DNA of 10,171 nucleotides from UBA7446 sp964014735 (GCA_964014735.1 CAXHBH010000041.1:1-10171), one strand, 5' to 3'; numbered from the stretch's first letter, positions 1 to 7,915 are shown. The notes: generated by a model not told the origin, from the letters alone. A program made the numbers and translations.

Positions 1-548
1 TCCCATTTTTTTTTGGCTGGCCCATAGCCATAACCAATTCCAGAAGTATGGGTCAACAAATCTCGGATTCGAATTTGGCGCCTCGCCTTTACAATTCTGT
101 AGGCATTCATATTTCCCTTTTTCAGCTGCTTTGAGAGTGCTAAAGCAACCTTTGTGTGTTCAAATTCAGGAATATATTTTGATAAGGTATCAGATAACAG
201 AATTTTTCCTTCTTCTTGCAAAATCATGATACCAACACTAACGATTGCCTTTGTTTGAGAGGCAATTCTAAAGATATTATCCGTTTGCATGGGAGTTTTT
301 TGCTCCATATCGCTCATGCCTATGGCCTTATGATATACAATCTTTCCATTTCTAGCGGCTAAAACAACGGCACCCGGTAATTTTCCTTGCGCCACATAGT
401 CAGAAAAAACAGTATTAATATTTGATAATCGCTCTGAAGACATGCCGTTATCCTCTGGAATATCTAGCTTAAGTACTTGTCCTAAACTATAATTAAAACA
501 AAGTATCATAAAGAGAACGTTACAAAACCGCAAACAATTGAAAATCAT
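1..548 (-). CDS. Serine beta-lactamase-family hydrolase (class C/esterase-like), N-terminal part
   Basis: This frame is read from an ATG at 548 and is still open at the left edge, giving about 182 residues; the C-terminal half lies outside. Residues 1-23 form a hydrophobic signal peptide, with likely cleavage before Gln24 (SLG|Q), so the enzyme is exported. Residues 90-102 hold FRIASQTKAI; Ser97 and Lys100 are the SxxK nucleophile and general base of the PF00144 family (class C beta-lactamases, DD-peptidases, EstB-type esterases). The family's conserved LLTHTSGIGYG stretch follows near residues 163-173. The Tyr-x-Asn motif and the C-terminal HxG/KTG-like motif would lie beyond the edge and cannot be checked. 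The family includes peptidases, esterases and amidases, so antibiotic resistance should not be inferred. It is last in the minus-strand run, 109 bases after the sulfatase at 658-2118, and may be co-transcribed with it. The substrate is unknown. Confidence 0.88.
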   Translation of the reverse strand, partial: MIFNCLRFCNVLFMILCFNYSLGQVLKLDIPEDNGMSSERLSNINTVFSDYVAQGKLPGAVVLAARNGKIVYHKAIGMSDMEQKTPMQTDNIFRIASQTKAIVSVGIMILQEEGKILLSDTLSKYIPEFEHTKVALALSKQLKKGNMNAYRIVKARRQIRIRDLLTHTSGIGYGYGPAKKKW

Positions 549-657
549 AAAAGAATTTGCATAAAAATACTGATTTTAGCAGGATATTATGAACAAGTAT
601 TGCCCTATTTATTCATCTTTTTTTAATTTAAAAAGTGGCTATTTAGTTTGTTTATTT

Positions 658-2118
658 TTACAGATTTCCTGTTATGTTTTTTTGATAAACCGTATGAAGG
701 GTAGTCTTTAGCTTCGATACCACTTCTGAGAATTCTTTTTGATTTACAACATTAATATTTTCATCCTTATTGAATCGATGATCATAGAGCATGGATGCTA
801 CGGTTTTATTATCGGCTGGTCTGATAAACTCAGTGTAACTAAAGTCATTTGTTTTCAGTGTAAACCCTTTGCCTCTTTTAATAAAAATATGATTTTTCCC
901 ATCCAGTTTTGGGTTGGACATAATATCTACTAGACTAGTTCCATCCAATTGATCTACAGGCGGCCTAAGGCCACAAATTTCAGCCAGCGTAGGGTAAACA
1001 TCTACCAATTCTGTTAACGCATCTGTTGATCCCTTGTTTTTGGAAAGTGGATTGTAAATGATTAGGGGTACTTGAGTTGAAGTATTGTAATTTGTGAATT
1101 TTGCCCATTGGGTGTGCTCTTGCAAATTATAGCCATGATCAGAGACCAAAACAACAATGGTGTTCTTGTCAAGGCCTTGGTCCTTAAGTGCTGCTAATAT
1201 TTTACCAATTAAAGCATCTGAGTAAGAAACTGTGGCATAATAGCCGTGTATTAAATCAATGGCTATACTATCAGAAACCTGACCTCGCTTTGGAATATTT
1301 GTATAAGAGCGCATCTCTGGCCAATTGCTAATACTTATTTTTGGAGCATTAATTGGGACATAGTTATAGTTTTCAGGTTGTTTAATTTCATTTCTATAAT
1401 ATAATTCCCAATATTTTGTTGGTGCATTGAAGGGTAAATGCGGACTTATAAATCCAGCCGTTAAAAAGAATGGGGTGCCATTTTTCTTTAACTTTTTAAT
1501 ATCCCTAATGATTTTTTCCGCCATCAGACCATCAATATAAGTGGAGTCAGCAACCTCGGCACTTTCATATGCGGGACCTCTATCTGTGTTTTTATAAATT
1601 GCTATATTTTCTGGATTATGATAATCTTTCCAAAGCGATTGCCAATAATCGGTTGGCGCTAAGCCGGTGTCATTATCATCAAACGCATACGGGCGCCAAA
1701 CCTCATCCCAGTCTGTTTCCCTGTCGTCTAAGTGATGGTAAATTTTACCGTTTGATATAGTTGTATATCCATTTTTTTTAAATAATTGCGGAAGACTTAT
1801 TGCATCGGGTGTTTCATTTTCAGCAAAAGTATTGTAGTCTAAAAACCTGTCTTTTGTGGGCAGCATCCCAGTTAGCATACTCGCACGTGATGCCCCACAA
1901 ACTGGTATATTGCAATAAGCATTCGTAAACTTCACCCCTTTTGCTGCCAGTGCATCAATATTTGGAGATTGAATTTGTGCTATCCCAAAACTGCTCAACT
2001 CGGGGCGTAAATCATCCATATAGAATAATAAAACATTTGGTTTTTGAATGTTGCTCTCGGTGCTTATTTCTTCACAATGCAGTAAAGACAGGAAAGATAG
2101 AACGAATAGTTTTTTCAT
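658..2118 (-). CDS. S1-family sulfatase, iduronate-2-sulfatase-like, probable lipoprotein
   Basis: This 486-residue formylglycine-dependent sulfatase should hydrolyse sulfate esters on a carbohydrate. Metal ligands Asp35-Asp36 sit in MDDLRPELSSFG, which resembles the N-terminus of human iduronate-2-sulfatase (DDLRPSLGCYGD). The catalytic Cys74 is in CGASR (74-78), followed by MLTG. Other active-site residues are Lys125 (NGKIYHH), His227 (SPHLPF), Asp327-His328 (VSDHGY) and Lys340 (WAKF). This order matches the iduronate-2-sulfatase-like group (probably SulfAtlas S1_7, from memory). The N-terminus is hydrophobic and ends in LLHC at Cys15, followed by Glu-Glu. That suggests a lipoprotein, perhaps surface-exposed, although His before the Cys is unusual. 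The core signature has Ala in place of the usual Pro (CxASR), a variant that sulfatase-maturating enzymes are known to accept. It lies 55 bases after a paralogue, so co-transcription is likely. The family acts on iduronate-2-sulfate and on algal sulfated sugars; which applies here cannot be told. Confidence 0.93.
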   Translation of the reverse strand: MKKLFVLSFLSLLHCEEISTESNIQKPNVLLFYMDDLRPELSSFGIAQIQSPNIDALAAKGVKFTNAYCNIPVCGASRASMLTGMLPTKDRFLDYNTFAENETPDAISLPQLFKKNGYTTISNGKIYHHLDDRETDWDEVWRPYAFDDNDTGLAPTDYWQSLWKDYHNPENIAIYKNTDRGPAYESAEVADSTYIDGLMAEKIIRDIKKLKKNGTPFFLTAGFISPHLPFNAPTKYWELYYRNEIKQPENYNYVPINAPKISISNWPEMRSYTNIPKRGQVSDSIAIDLIHGYYATVSYSDALIGKILAALKDQGLDKNTIVVLVSDHGYNLQEHTQWAKFTNYNTSTQVPLIIYNPLSKNKGSTDALTELVDVYPTLAEICGLRPPVDQLDGTSLVDIMSNPKLDGKNHIFIKRGKGFTLKTNDFSYTEFIRPADNKTVASMLYDHRFNKDENINVVNQKEFSEVVSKLKTTLHTVYQKNITGNL

Positions 2119-2173
2119 AACACTTAAATTATTTAAAATTAATCAGCAACAGAATCATAAAAATTAAAACCTT

Positions 2174-3682
2174 TTATTTGGCTCTAGGTAGTATACGCTT
2201 AGGTTCGCGCCAAGGTTTGGCAAAATCAATTTGCGTTCCAAGGCCATTAGGAGGTTCTTTAGCTGCTGCAATACGGTCTTGTATTACGCGTCTTAAAGAG
2301 TCCTGCACAAAAGCGTATTCAACCTTACCTGCTATGTTATTCAGTTCTTCTGTATCAAACTTATGGTCATATAATTCATAATACATATTTCTTTTGTACT
2401 GCCATTGTGTAATACGGTAGCGATTCGTTTTAAGCGTGTAGCCTTTGCCCCATCCTGTGGGAGTATAAACCCGCAACTCAGTCAATGCATTTGTTCTAAT
2501 TGGATCACGAGCCCCGTCAAAATATGGCATTAGGCTTTTACCTTGTACAAATTGAGGTGTCTGCATATTCAGCATATCCATAAGTGTAGGGTATATATCA
2601 ACGAGCTCAACAGGCGCCTCAATATCCCCCTTATTGTTTTTAATCCCGGGTCCAGTAAAAATTAAAGGAACTCTTGTTGCGTCACTGAAAAGGGTTTGTT
2701 TTTGCCAATGTCCATGCTCTCCAAGATGATAGCCATGGTCTGATGTAAACACAACTATGGTATTCTTATCAAGACCTGTTTCTTTTAATTTATCTAAAAC
2801 ACGACCCACTTGAGCATCCACAAAACTGGTAGTGGCATAATAAGCATGTTTTATTCTTTTTGCCAATTCTGGATCTAAATTAAGTTGTTCATTTTTAGCA
2901 CGAAGAGATTTAGCTGCAGGATTTGGAAGGGTTTGTAAGTAGGCTTCTGAGCTTTCTGGAACAGAAAAGTCGTCAATATCATACATATCAAAATAGATCT
3001 TTGGCGCAACAAAAGGAACGTGCGGCCTGTAGAGTCCAAATGCCAAAAAGAAATTTTCCCCACTTGCTGCAAATTCATCTAGAAAAGCCATGGTTTCTGT
3101 TGCTCCTATGCCATCTGTTTGCTCTTGGTCGGTACCATCAGCTTCAAGCCAACTTAAAGTACCTCCGTCCAATACTTCTTTTAATCCTTTAAGCTTATGC
3201 TCCTCTTTTTTGTCACGCCCGTATGGATTTACGGTCCGATCCCAAGTAAAGGAATCGTCATGACCCGCTGTTCCTATATCCCTTGGATTATGATAGTGAT
3301 AAATTTTACCCACCCTTACCGAATGATAGTTTTCTATTCTAAATTTCTGGCCTAAAGTGACAACGTCTGGAATGGTTTGTCTCACATACAAACGCAGGTC
3401 TTTGGATTTAGTTTGATCAGGATATAAACCGGTCATAAAAGAAACCCTAGAAGGACCACAAAGCGGGTATTGAACATGTGCGTCGGTAAAGAGCAAGCCC
3501 TCTTTGGCAAGTTTATCGATATTTGGAGTTTTAGCTAAAGGGTCGCCATAGGCACCAAGTGCACAATTCAAATCATCAGCAACAATAAACAACACATTGA
3601 GTTTATCAGTTGGTTGATATGGCTTAGAGCCAGTGATTGTTGCAGCAATAGCTAGCAGCATAAAAACGTTAAACAGCTTCAT
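2174..3682 (-). CDS. S1-family sulfatase, iduronate-2-sulfatase-like, secreted
   Basis: This 502-residue sulfatase is related to its downstream neighbour. Residues 1 to about 18 form a signal peptide with no lipobox Cys, so it is probably periplasmic. Metal-binding Asp36-Asp37 lie in VADDLNCALGAYGD. The formylglycine site is Cys75 in the canonical CGPSR (75-79), followed by VSFMTG. Lys126 (VGKIYHYH), His221 (RPHVPF), Asp315-His316 (TSDHGYHLGEH) and Lys328 complete the active site. The C-terminal part (YTLKTNRYRITQWQY, then YELYDHKFDTEELNNIA) is the usual small subdomain of this group. Both this protein and the 658-2118 product carry the GLDKNTIVV strand before the DHG motif, which points to a paralogous pair formed by duplication or joint recruitment. 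It follows the small secreted gene by 31 bases. Activation needs a formylglycine-generating enzyme (anSME type for a Cys sulfatase in an anaerobic-type pathway), and none is encoded in the window. The exact substrate is unknown. Confidence 0.95.
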   Translation of the reverse strand: MKLFNVFMLLAIAATITGSKPYQPTDKLNVLFIVADDLNCALGAYGDPLAKTPNIDKLAKEGLLFTDAHVQYPLCGPSRVSFMTGLYPDQTKSKDLRLYVRQTIPDVVTLGQKFRIENYHSVRVGKIYHYHNPRDIGTAGHDDSFTWDRTVNPYGRDKKEEHKLKGLKEVLDGGTLSWLEADGTDQEQTDGIGATETMAFLDEFAASGENFFLAFGLYRPHVPFVAPKIYFDMYDIDDFSVPESSEAYLQTLPNPAAKSLRAKNEQLNLDPELAKRIKHAYYATTSFVDAQVGRVLDKLKETGLDKNTIVVFTSDHGYHLGEHGHWQKQTLFSDATRVPLIFTGPGIKNNKGDIEAPVELVDIYPTLMDMLNMQTPQFVQGKSLMPYFDGARDPIRTNALTELRVYTPTGWGKGYTLKTNRYRITQWQYKRNMYYELYDHKFDTEELNNIAGKVEYAFVQDSLRRVIQDRIAAAKEPPNGLGTQIDFAKPWREPKRILPRAK

Positions 3683-3713
3683 AAATTTAATTAATTAGGA
3701 AGACCTCTGGCTT

Positions 3714-4040
3714 TTAATAATTACGTTTATATTCGCCCCAAGCCTTCATTTTATCAGATCCAATAGCACCTTTGAGCTTGCCGTGGAGTTTGTCGTAAAC
3801 TTTACGTAGCGCTGCTTTTATGGCATCGGCATCATCTGCATATTTTGTTCTAATTTCTATTGCGGTTTGAAAGCGATTTCGTTGAATCTCGTAAACTTTG
3901 GCTTTGTCTTCTTCACTTAAAGAAAGTACTTGAGCCATTTCATTGGTGATTTCAGCAGCTCTTTCTGCAGCAATATCTTGTGCGAAAACGGCAGTTGCAT
4001 AAAATACTAAAACAAAGCTTAGTATATATTTTTTGATCAT
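3714..4040 (-). CDS. Small secreted helical protein, Spy/CpxP-like
   Basis: This 108-residue protein has a clear signal peptide (residues 1-20, AVFA|Q), leaving about 88 mature residues. The mature part is highly charged, free of cysteine and strongly helical by eye. The segment LSLSEEDKAKVYEIQ (39-53) resembles the 'L-T-x-x-Q' helix of periplasmic Spy/CpxP-type proteins, which bind unfolded or misfolded clients or sense envelope stress; this resemblance is weak and inferred. It lies between two sulfatase genes (86 bases after one, 31 bases before the next), in the same direction, so it is probably co-expressed with them. A role as a periplasmic chaperone or accessory factor for the sulfatases is possible but untested. 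An A/T-rich leader and no Shine-Dalgarno sequence precede the ATG, as usual in this phylum. Small secreted proteins of this type are common in Bacteroidota and mostly uncharacterised. Confidence 0.85.
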   Translation of the reverse strand: MIKKYILSFVLVFYATAVFAQDIAAERAAEITNEMAQVLSLSEEDKAKVYEIQRNRFQTAIEIRTKYADDADAIKAALRKVYDKLHGKLKGAIGSDKMKAWGEYKRNY

Positions 4041-4126
4041 GAGTGTGTTTTTTTATTTAATTAAATTATTATCATTACTGTTCATAAATATTTAAGTTTA
4101 AAGAAAATAAATCTAGAACAAAAAAG

Positions 4127-5530
4127 CTAGTGTAACGAGTTAAACTGCTCTAATGTCTTTTTCTTCCAACTAATTCCTGGCCTCCATTTGGGTGCTTTGA
4201 CTTCTTTTAAATACGTTTCTAATGCTAACTCAAGCATTTTTGCTTTTTTAGAATAAGAATGAGCTAAATCATTATTTTCTTCGTAATCAACACCGAGATC
4301 AAATAATCTAATCTCATCGTTATCGTAGAACTTAATCAGCTTAAAGCGATCAATAATAATTGCGGAATGTGCTCTTTTGAGTGCTATACCGTTTTCGTAT
4401 GGCACGTGGAAAATGAGTGCATTGGTCTTACGGTTAACTTTACCCTTACCCCTTCTAAAAAGTAATTTCTTGAAACTTCCACCATCTAATTCATCCATCA
4501 ACGGTAATTTCGACCCCGCTAAATCTATAACAGTAGGTAAAACATCAGAAAAACTAATGGGTGTTTGGCTTGCAGTACCGCGTTTAATTCTTGGTCCACT
4601 AATAATAAACGGCACCCTAATACCCCCTTCCATGGCGTCCCATTTACCCCTACTCAAAGGGGTGTTAGTCCCAAGAACATAGTTTGAATGTGGTGGCATT
4701 ACTGGCACAGCTCCGTTATCCGAACTGTATATGATGTAAGTGTTTTTATCAAGTCCTAGTGCTTTGACTTTGTTTAACAATAAGCCAACCCCACTATCCA
4801 AGTCTTCTGTCATAGCAGCGAATCCAGCGTGTTTCTGGTATTTGCCCTTTGGCAGGGATTTATATTTTTCAAGGGTTGCCGCGCGAAGCATAATATCAGA
4901 ATGCACGGCATAATGGGAAACTTGCAAATAGAATGGTGTATTAGAATTTGCTTGTCTTTCAATAAAGTCAATTGCGGTTTTGGTCGTACTAAAAATCTTT
5001 TTAGGGTCTTTACTTATGTTATTACGCCATTGATTTCTATTATTTTTGTGGTTAAATCCGCCATCTTTATTTCCAGTAATACCATCGCTTTCATCATATC
5101 CAAGTACAACTGGATCTACGTCTATACCCCATTTGCCAAAATGTGCCGCTTTGTAATTGGGATTGATTCGCTTCAATAGCTTCGGAATGGTAATGGGTGT
5201 GTTGTGGTTGATATGCTTGGTGCTCATCCCAACCCTGATCATACGAAGACGTGCCGGTGTTTGCCCAAATTGAAAGCTGTATCGTGACGGAGAACAGACA
5301 GGCGCACTGGCATAAGCCGAAGAAAAGCGCATCCCTGAACTGGCGAGTTTTTCAATGTTTGGTGTTTGGTGGTAATCGCTTTTGGAAAGTGGGTCGCCAT
5401 CAGACATTTGGACAGAAGTACCGTTCCACCCTTGGTCATCCACTAAAATAACAATGAAGTTGGGATTGCTCTGAGCATTTGCTGAAGCAAACAAAAGCAA
5501 CAGTAGTATGAAGGTAATACTTAATCTCAT
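4127..5530 (-). CDS. S1-family sulfatase, arylsulfatase A-like, secreted
   Basis: This 467-residue sulfatase is from a different branch than the other two. Its signal peptide is residues 1-19 (ANA|Q). Metal ligands Asp31-Asp32 are in the DDQGW motif typical of arylsulfatase A-like enzymes. Catalytic Cys79 is in CSPSR (79-83); the usual 'TG' after this motif is replaced by FQFGQTP. Lys133 (FGKWG), His206/His210 (VSHYAVH), Asp271-Asn272 (SSDNG) and Lys296 (SRGKW, before EGGIRVP) complete the active site. DNG here contrasts with DHG in the two iduronate-type neighbours. The C-terminus has the LFDLGVDYEENNDLA element common to the family. It starts 150 bases after the receptor stop and is the first sulfatase in the run. 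The combination of one arylsulfatase-type and two iduronate-type enzymes suggests several differently placed sulfates on one substrate. The specific sugar cannot be assigned from sequence alone. Confidence 0.95.
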   Translation of the reverse strand: MRLSITFILLLLLFASANAQSNPNFIVILVDDQGWNGTSVQMSDGDPLSKSDYHQTPNIEKLASSGMRFSSAYASAPVCSPSRYSFQFGQTPARLRMIRVGMSTKHINHNTPITIPKLLKRINPNYKAAHFGKWGIDVDPVVLGYDESDGITGNKDGGFNHKNNRNQWRNNISKDPKKIFSTTKTAIDFIERQANSNTPFYLQVSHYAVHSDIMLRAATLEKYKSLPKGKYQKHAGFAAMTEDLDSGVGLLLNKVKALGLDKNTYIIYSSDNGAVPVMPPHSNYVLGTNTPLSRGKWDAMEGGIRVPFIISGPRIKRGTASQTPISFSDVLPTVIDLAGSKLPLMDELDGGSFKKLLFRRGKGKVNRKTNALIFHVPYENGIALKRAHSAIIIDRFKLIKFYDNDEIRLFDLGVDYEENNDLAHSYSKKAKMLELALETYLKEVKAPKWRPGISWKKKTLEQFNSLH

Positions 5531-5576
5531 CCTAAATTAATATGTGCCCAACAAAGATGCATTAATGAGATATTTA

Positions 5577-5616
5577 AAACTATTTCAAACATTCAACTTT
5601 TTATAACAAATAGTTT
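5577..5616. repeat. Inverted repeat between receptor and arylsulfatase genes
   Basis: The arms AAACTATTT (5577-5585) and AAATAGTTT (5608-5616) are perfect 9-base inverted copies separated by 22 bases. They lie in the 150-base gap after the receptor stop and before the arylsulfatase start. The arms are almost all A/T, the loop is long and only a short T run follows on the minus strand, so a strong intrinsic terminator is unlikely. It could be an operator for the sulfatase block, or chance in A/T-rich DNA. Confidence 0.35.
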
Positions 5617-5680
5617 ATTCTCAAAAAAGCAGATGCTCTACAAGGATCTATGCTAAGCCAATTAAAACAAAAAATCGTGT

Positions 5681-7915
5681 TTAAAGCTGCTTCCAGCGCA
5701 CTCCTACAAAAAAACGAATGCCCTGGTTGGAAGCGTAAACATAGGAAGGGTCAAAAGTTAAGGCATAAGGATTGTTATCCGTTTGCAATACATTTCCAGA
5801 ACCGTCAAAAGCTACTTGCTTATCAAATGGGTCAAAAGCACGTGAGATACTGTTGGCTGGGGGTGTGAAGTTTAAAATATTTTTAACTCCCCCAAAAGTT
5901 TCAAAGGTGCCTCCCCAATTTTTAGTGAGCTGAATATTAACAATATTAAACGTTTCAGAAAATATGGGTCTTGGGTCTAGTGCGCCAAGTGTAGGTAGTT
6001 TGAGTGGACCTGTAGTTGTAGCTGTCAAGTCAAAGGTCAGGTAACTTGTATACCACTTTTTCTCTATTTTCCATACCCCTTGAAAACGCTCTGTTAAATA
6101 AGGTCGAGTTTTAATGCCACCCGCTTCAGCATAGGTATCTAAATAAGTAGCGCCTAGATTTATACGAACACCATTTTGGTTGACAAGGTTTGCGTTTAAT
6201 GACACCCCTGTCGAAATAGATGAGCCATCCAAATTATCGTAAATAATTTTATTTGGGTTTGTATCATAATCGGGGATAATCTTATTTGAAAAAACAGTGT
6301 GGAACAGGCTGAAGTCAATATCAAAAATAGCACCCTGTTTTAAGTAAAACTTTTTGACATAGTTGAGGTTTACATTCCATGATTTTTCAGGCGCCAATTC
6401 ATCACCAAAAACCACTTCCCTAGCGCCTGTCAAGGCAGCATGATCTTCTGTAAATACTTGAGCAACACGATACCCCGTCCCTGCACTCAGTCTAAAAATA
6501 GCACTCTTATCAAGGTTATTAATCTTGTAGTTGATTCTCGGTGTAAGAATATTTCCATGCATGGAATTGTGGTCGTATCTAAGGCCTAAAAGCAAGGTAT
6601 TATACGCATCTATTTTAGTTTCGTTTTGAACAAAAACACCCGGTAGATGGGTGACACCAGCATTGTTATTGTACACAGCTGACGTATCATCATCATAATA
6701 TGTGTATCTGTAAGCAAGCCCAATAAGGAGATCGTTTTTTTGGAGGGTTTTATTCCAAATCATTTGACCAAAGCCAATGGATTGTTTGGCATTAAAAAGG
6801 GTTGTGCCGTAAACTGAATTTTGGTTGTGGTCATTAAAGCTAAACTGCAAAGACAAGTTGCTGTTGAATTGGTAGTTTCCAAATGCTTCTATTCTAGAAG
6901 TGTAAATACTTTCGCCATAAACCTGGTCGCCACCTCTGTATTTTGCTGACCAATTCATTTGACCGCCCCAACGGTCTTCATAAACAAATCGCGTGGCCAA
7001 TGACAATTTATCGCCTAACGTAAACTTATTGAAAATTGACAAGCGATCTTGTAACGTCAAATCAGTAAAGCCATCTCCATTGTTGTCAATAGGGTTGCTG
7101 TAGTTGTAATAATTTATGCCCAGCAGCCCAGATGAACGAGCCGACAGACGATATTTATATCCCAAATCCGTGTTTGCCTCTCCCCAACCAGAAAAGAAAG
7201 TGTCTATCGAAAACTTAGGTGTGTTTTCGGGAAGTTTGGTTATTAAATTGATCACACCGCCAATAGCCTCCGATCCGTAAAGTGTGGACGCAGGTCCTTT
7301 AACAATTTCAACGCGCACAATTAAAGATTGGGGAATTCCCGAAAGGCCATAAACAGTTGACAAGCCACTTACAATAGGAAGGCCATCAATAAGCACCATG
7401 GTATAACTTCCTTCTTGACCATTAATGTGAATATCACCCGTATTACACACATTACAATTGAGCTGTGGTCGAATTCCGTTTACATTTTCTAATGCTTCAA
7501 AAATAGAAGCTGTTGGGTTTGCTCTAAAAAAAGACTTGCCATAAACCTCAACAGGAACAGGGCTATCAAGTTTTGAAACTGGTTTAAGTGTGCCTGAAAT
7601 AACAACTTCTTCAAGCGAGTCGGCAGGGGCTAATTCAATGATTCCAAAATCGTATTTGCCTTTAGAAATTATAATAGTTTTGGTTTTGTAGCCGACATAA
7701 GATATGGTGAGCTTAGAAGGAATAATATCAGTGGATATTAAAAAAAAGCCGTTTTGATTAGAAGTAACGCCTTCACCGAATGAATTTATATAAACATTAG
7801 CTCCAACTAGTGGAGTGCCGTTAGAATAGATATAACCTTTGTATAAAAAGTTTTGTGCACTCAAGCAAGATGTGAGTGAACAAAAAAAAAGGAAAATCGA
7901 AGTTTTAATTGTAAT
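5681..7915 (-). CDS. TonB-dependent outer-membrane receptor (non-SusC type)
   Basis: The receptor takes up a scarce ligand through a plugged beta-barrel powered by TonB. The start chosen is ATT at 7915, giving 744 residues; the only conventional start is TTG at 7864 (727 residues), which would remove nearly all of the signal peptide. From ATT the frame gives a signal peptide (ITIKTSIFLFF...LSA|Q), then a carboxypeptidase-regulatory-like beta-sandwich (about 25-97), a TonB box-like EEVVIS (102-107), a plug (about 117-232) ending VKGPASTLYGSEAIGGVINLITK-like, then the barrel. The plug contains Cys154-Asn-Val-Cys157. The protein ends GIRFFVGVRWKQL, a typical last strand. At about 744 residues it is shorter than SusC proteins (about 1000), and no SusD follows, so the ligand may be a metal complex, cofactor or small oligosaccharide. 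It directly follows porP in the same frame. Family identity is sure; the start codon is not. Confidence 0.9.
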   Translation of the reverse strand: MTIKTSIFLFFCSLTSCLSAQNFLYKGYIYSNGTPLVGANVYINSFGEGVTSNQNGFFLISTDIIPSKLTISYVGYKTKTIIISKGKYDFGIIELAPADSLEEVVISGTLKPVSKLDSPVPVEVYGKSFFRANPTASIFEALENVNGIRPQLNCNVCNTGDIHINGQEGSYTMVLIDGLPIVSGLSTVYGLSGIPQSLIVRVEIVKGPASTLYGSEAIGGVINLITKLPENTPKFSIDTFFSGWGEANTDLGYKYRLSARSSGLLGINYYNYSNPIDNNGDGFTDLTLQDRLSIFNKFTLGDKLSLATRFVYEDRWGGQMNWSAKYRGGDQVYGESIYTSRIEAFGNYQFNSNLSLQFSFNDHNQNSVYGTTLFNAKQSIGFGQMIWNKTLQKNDLLIGLAYRYTYYDDDTSAVYNNNAGVTHLPGVFVQNETKIDAYNTLLLGLRYDHNSMHGNILTPRINYKINNLDKSAIFRLSAGTGYRVAQVFTEDHAALTGAREVVFGDELAPEKSWNVNLNYVKKFYLKQGAIFDIDFSLFHTVFSNKIIPDYDTNPNKIIYDNLDGSSISTGVSLNANLVNQNGVRINLGATYLDTYAEAGGIKTRPYLTERFQGVWKIEKKWYTSYLTFDLTATTTGPLKLPTLGALDPRPIFSETFNIVNIQLTKNWGGTFETFGGVKNILNFTPPANSISRAFDPFDKQVAFDGSGNVLQTDNNPYALTFDPSYVYASNQGIRFFVGVRWKQL
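7882..7890 (-). repeat. Nine-base homopolymer inside receptor signal peptide
   Basis: The coding strand has nine T in a row (A on the plus strand), coding for part of the hydrophobic core of the receptor's signal peptide. Slippage here would shift the frame before the mature protein. No ATG is found in any frame between the porP stop and this tract, so a simple indel would not by itself restore a standard start. Confidence 0.7.

Noticed and set aside
1..548. Antibiotic-resistance beta-lactamase
   Set aside because: Only the SxxK and LTHTSG region is visible; these are shared by esterases and peptidases of the same fold, so resistance cannot be claimed.
617..634. T-rich/A-rich near-palindrome after the 658-2118 sulfatase, as a terminator
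   Set aside because: The arms are only A/T and leave a one-base loop, so no stable hairpin can form.
549..657. Bacteroidota-type promoter (TTTG ... TAnnTTTG) in the gaps at 549-657, 4041-4126 and 5531-5680
   Set aside because: Partial matches to either box occur, but none has both boxes at the expected spacing.
2875..5439. Minus-strand open frames at 2875-3078 and 5239-5439
   Set aside because: They are out-of-frame readings inside the sulfatase genes, which have complete catalytic motifs in the main frame.
739..5868. Plus-strand open frames at 739-933, 1569-1760, 2178-2381, 2923-3192, 4377-4682, 4829-5179, 5251-5451 and 5650-5868
   Set aside because: All but the last lie wholly antisense to well-supported genes; the last runs from the 5531-5680 gap into the receptor gene's 3' end. 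Their products have no recognisable motifs, signal peptides or domain-like composition.
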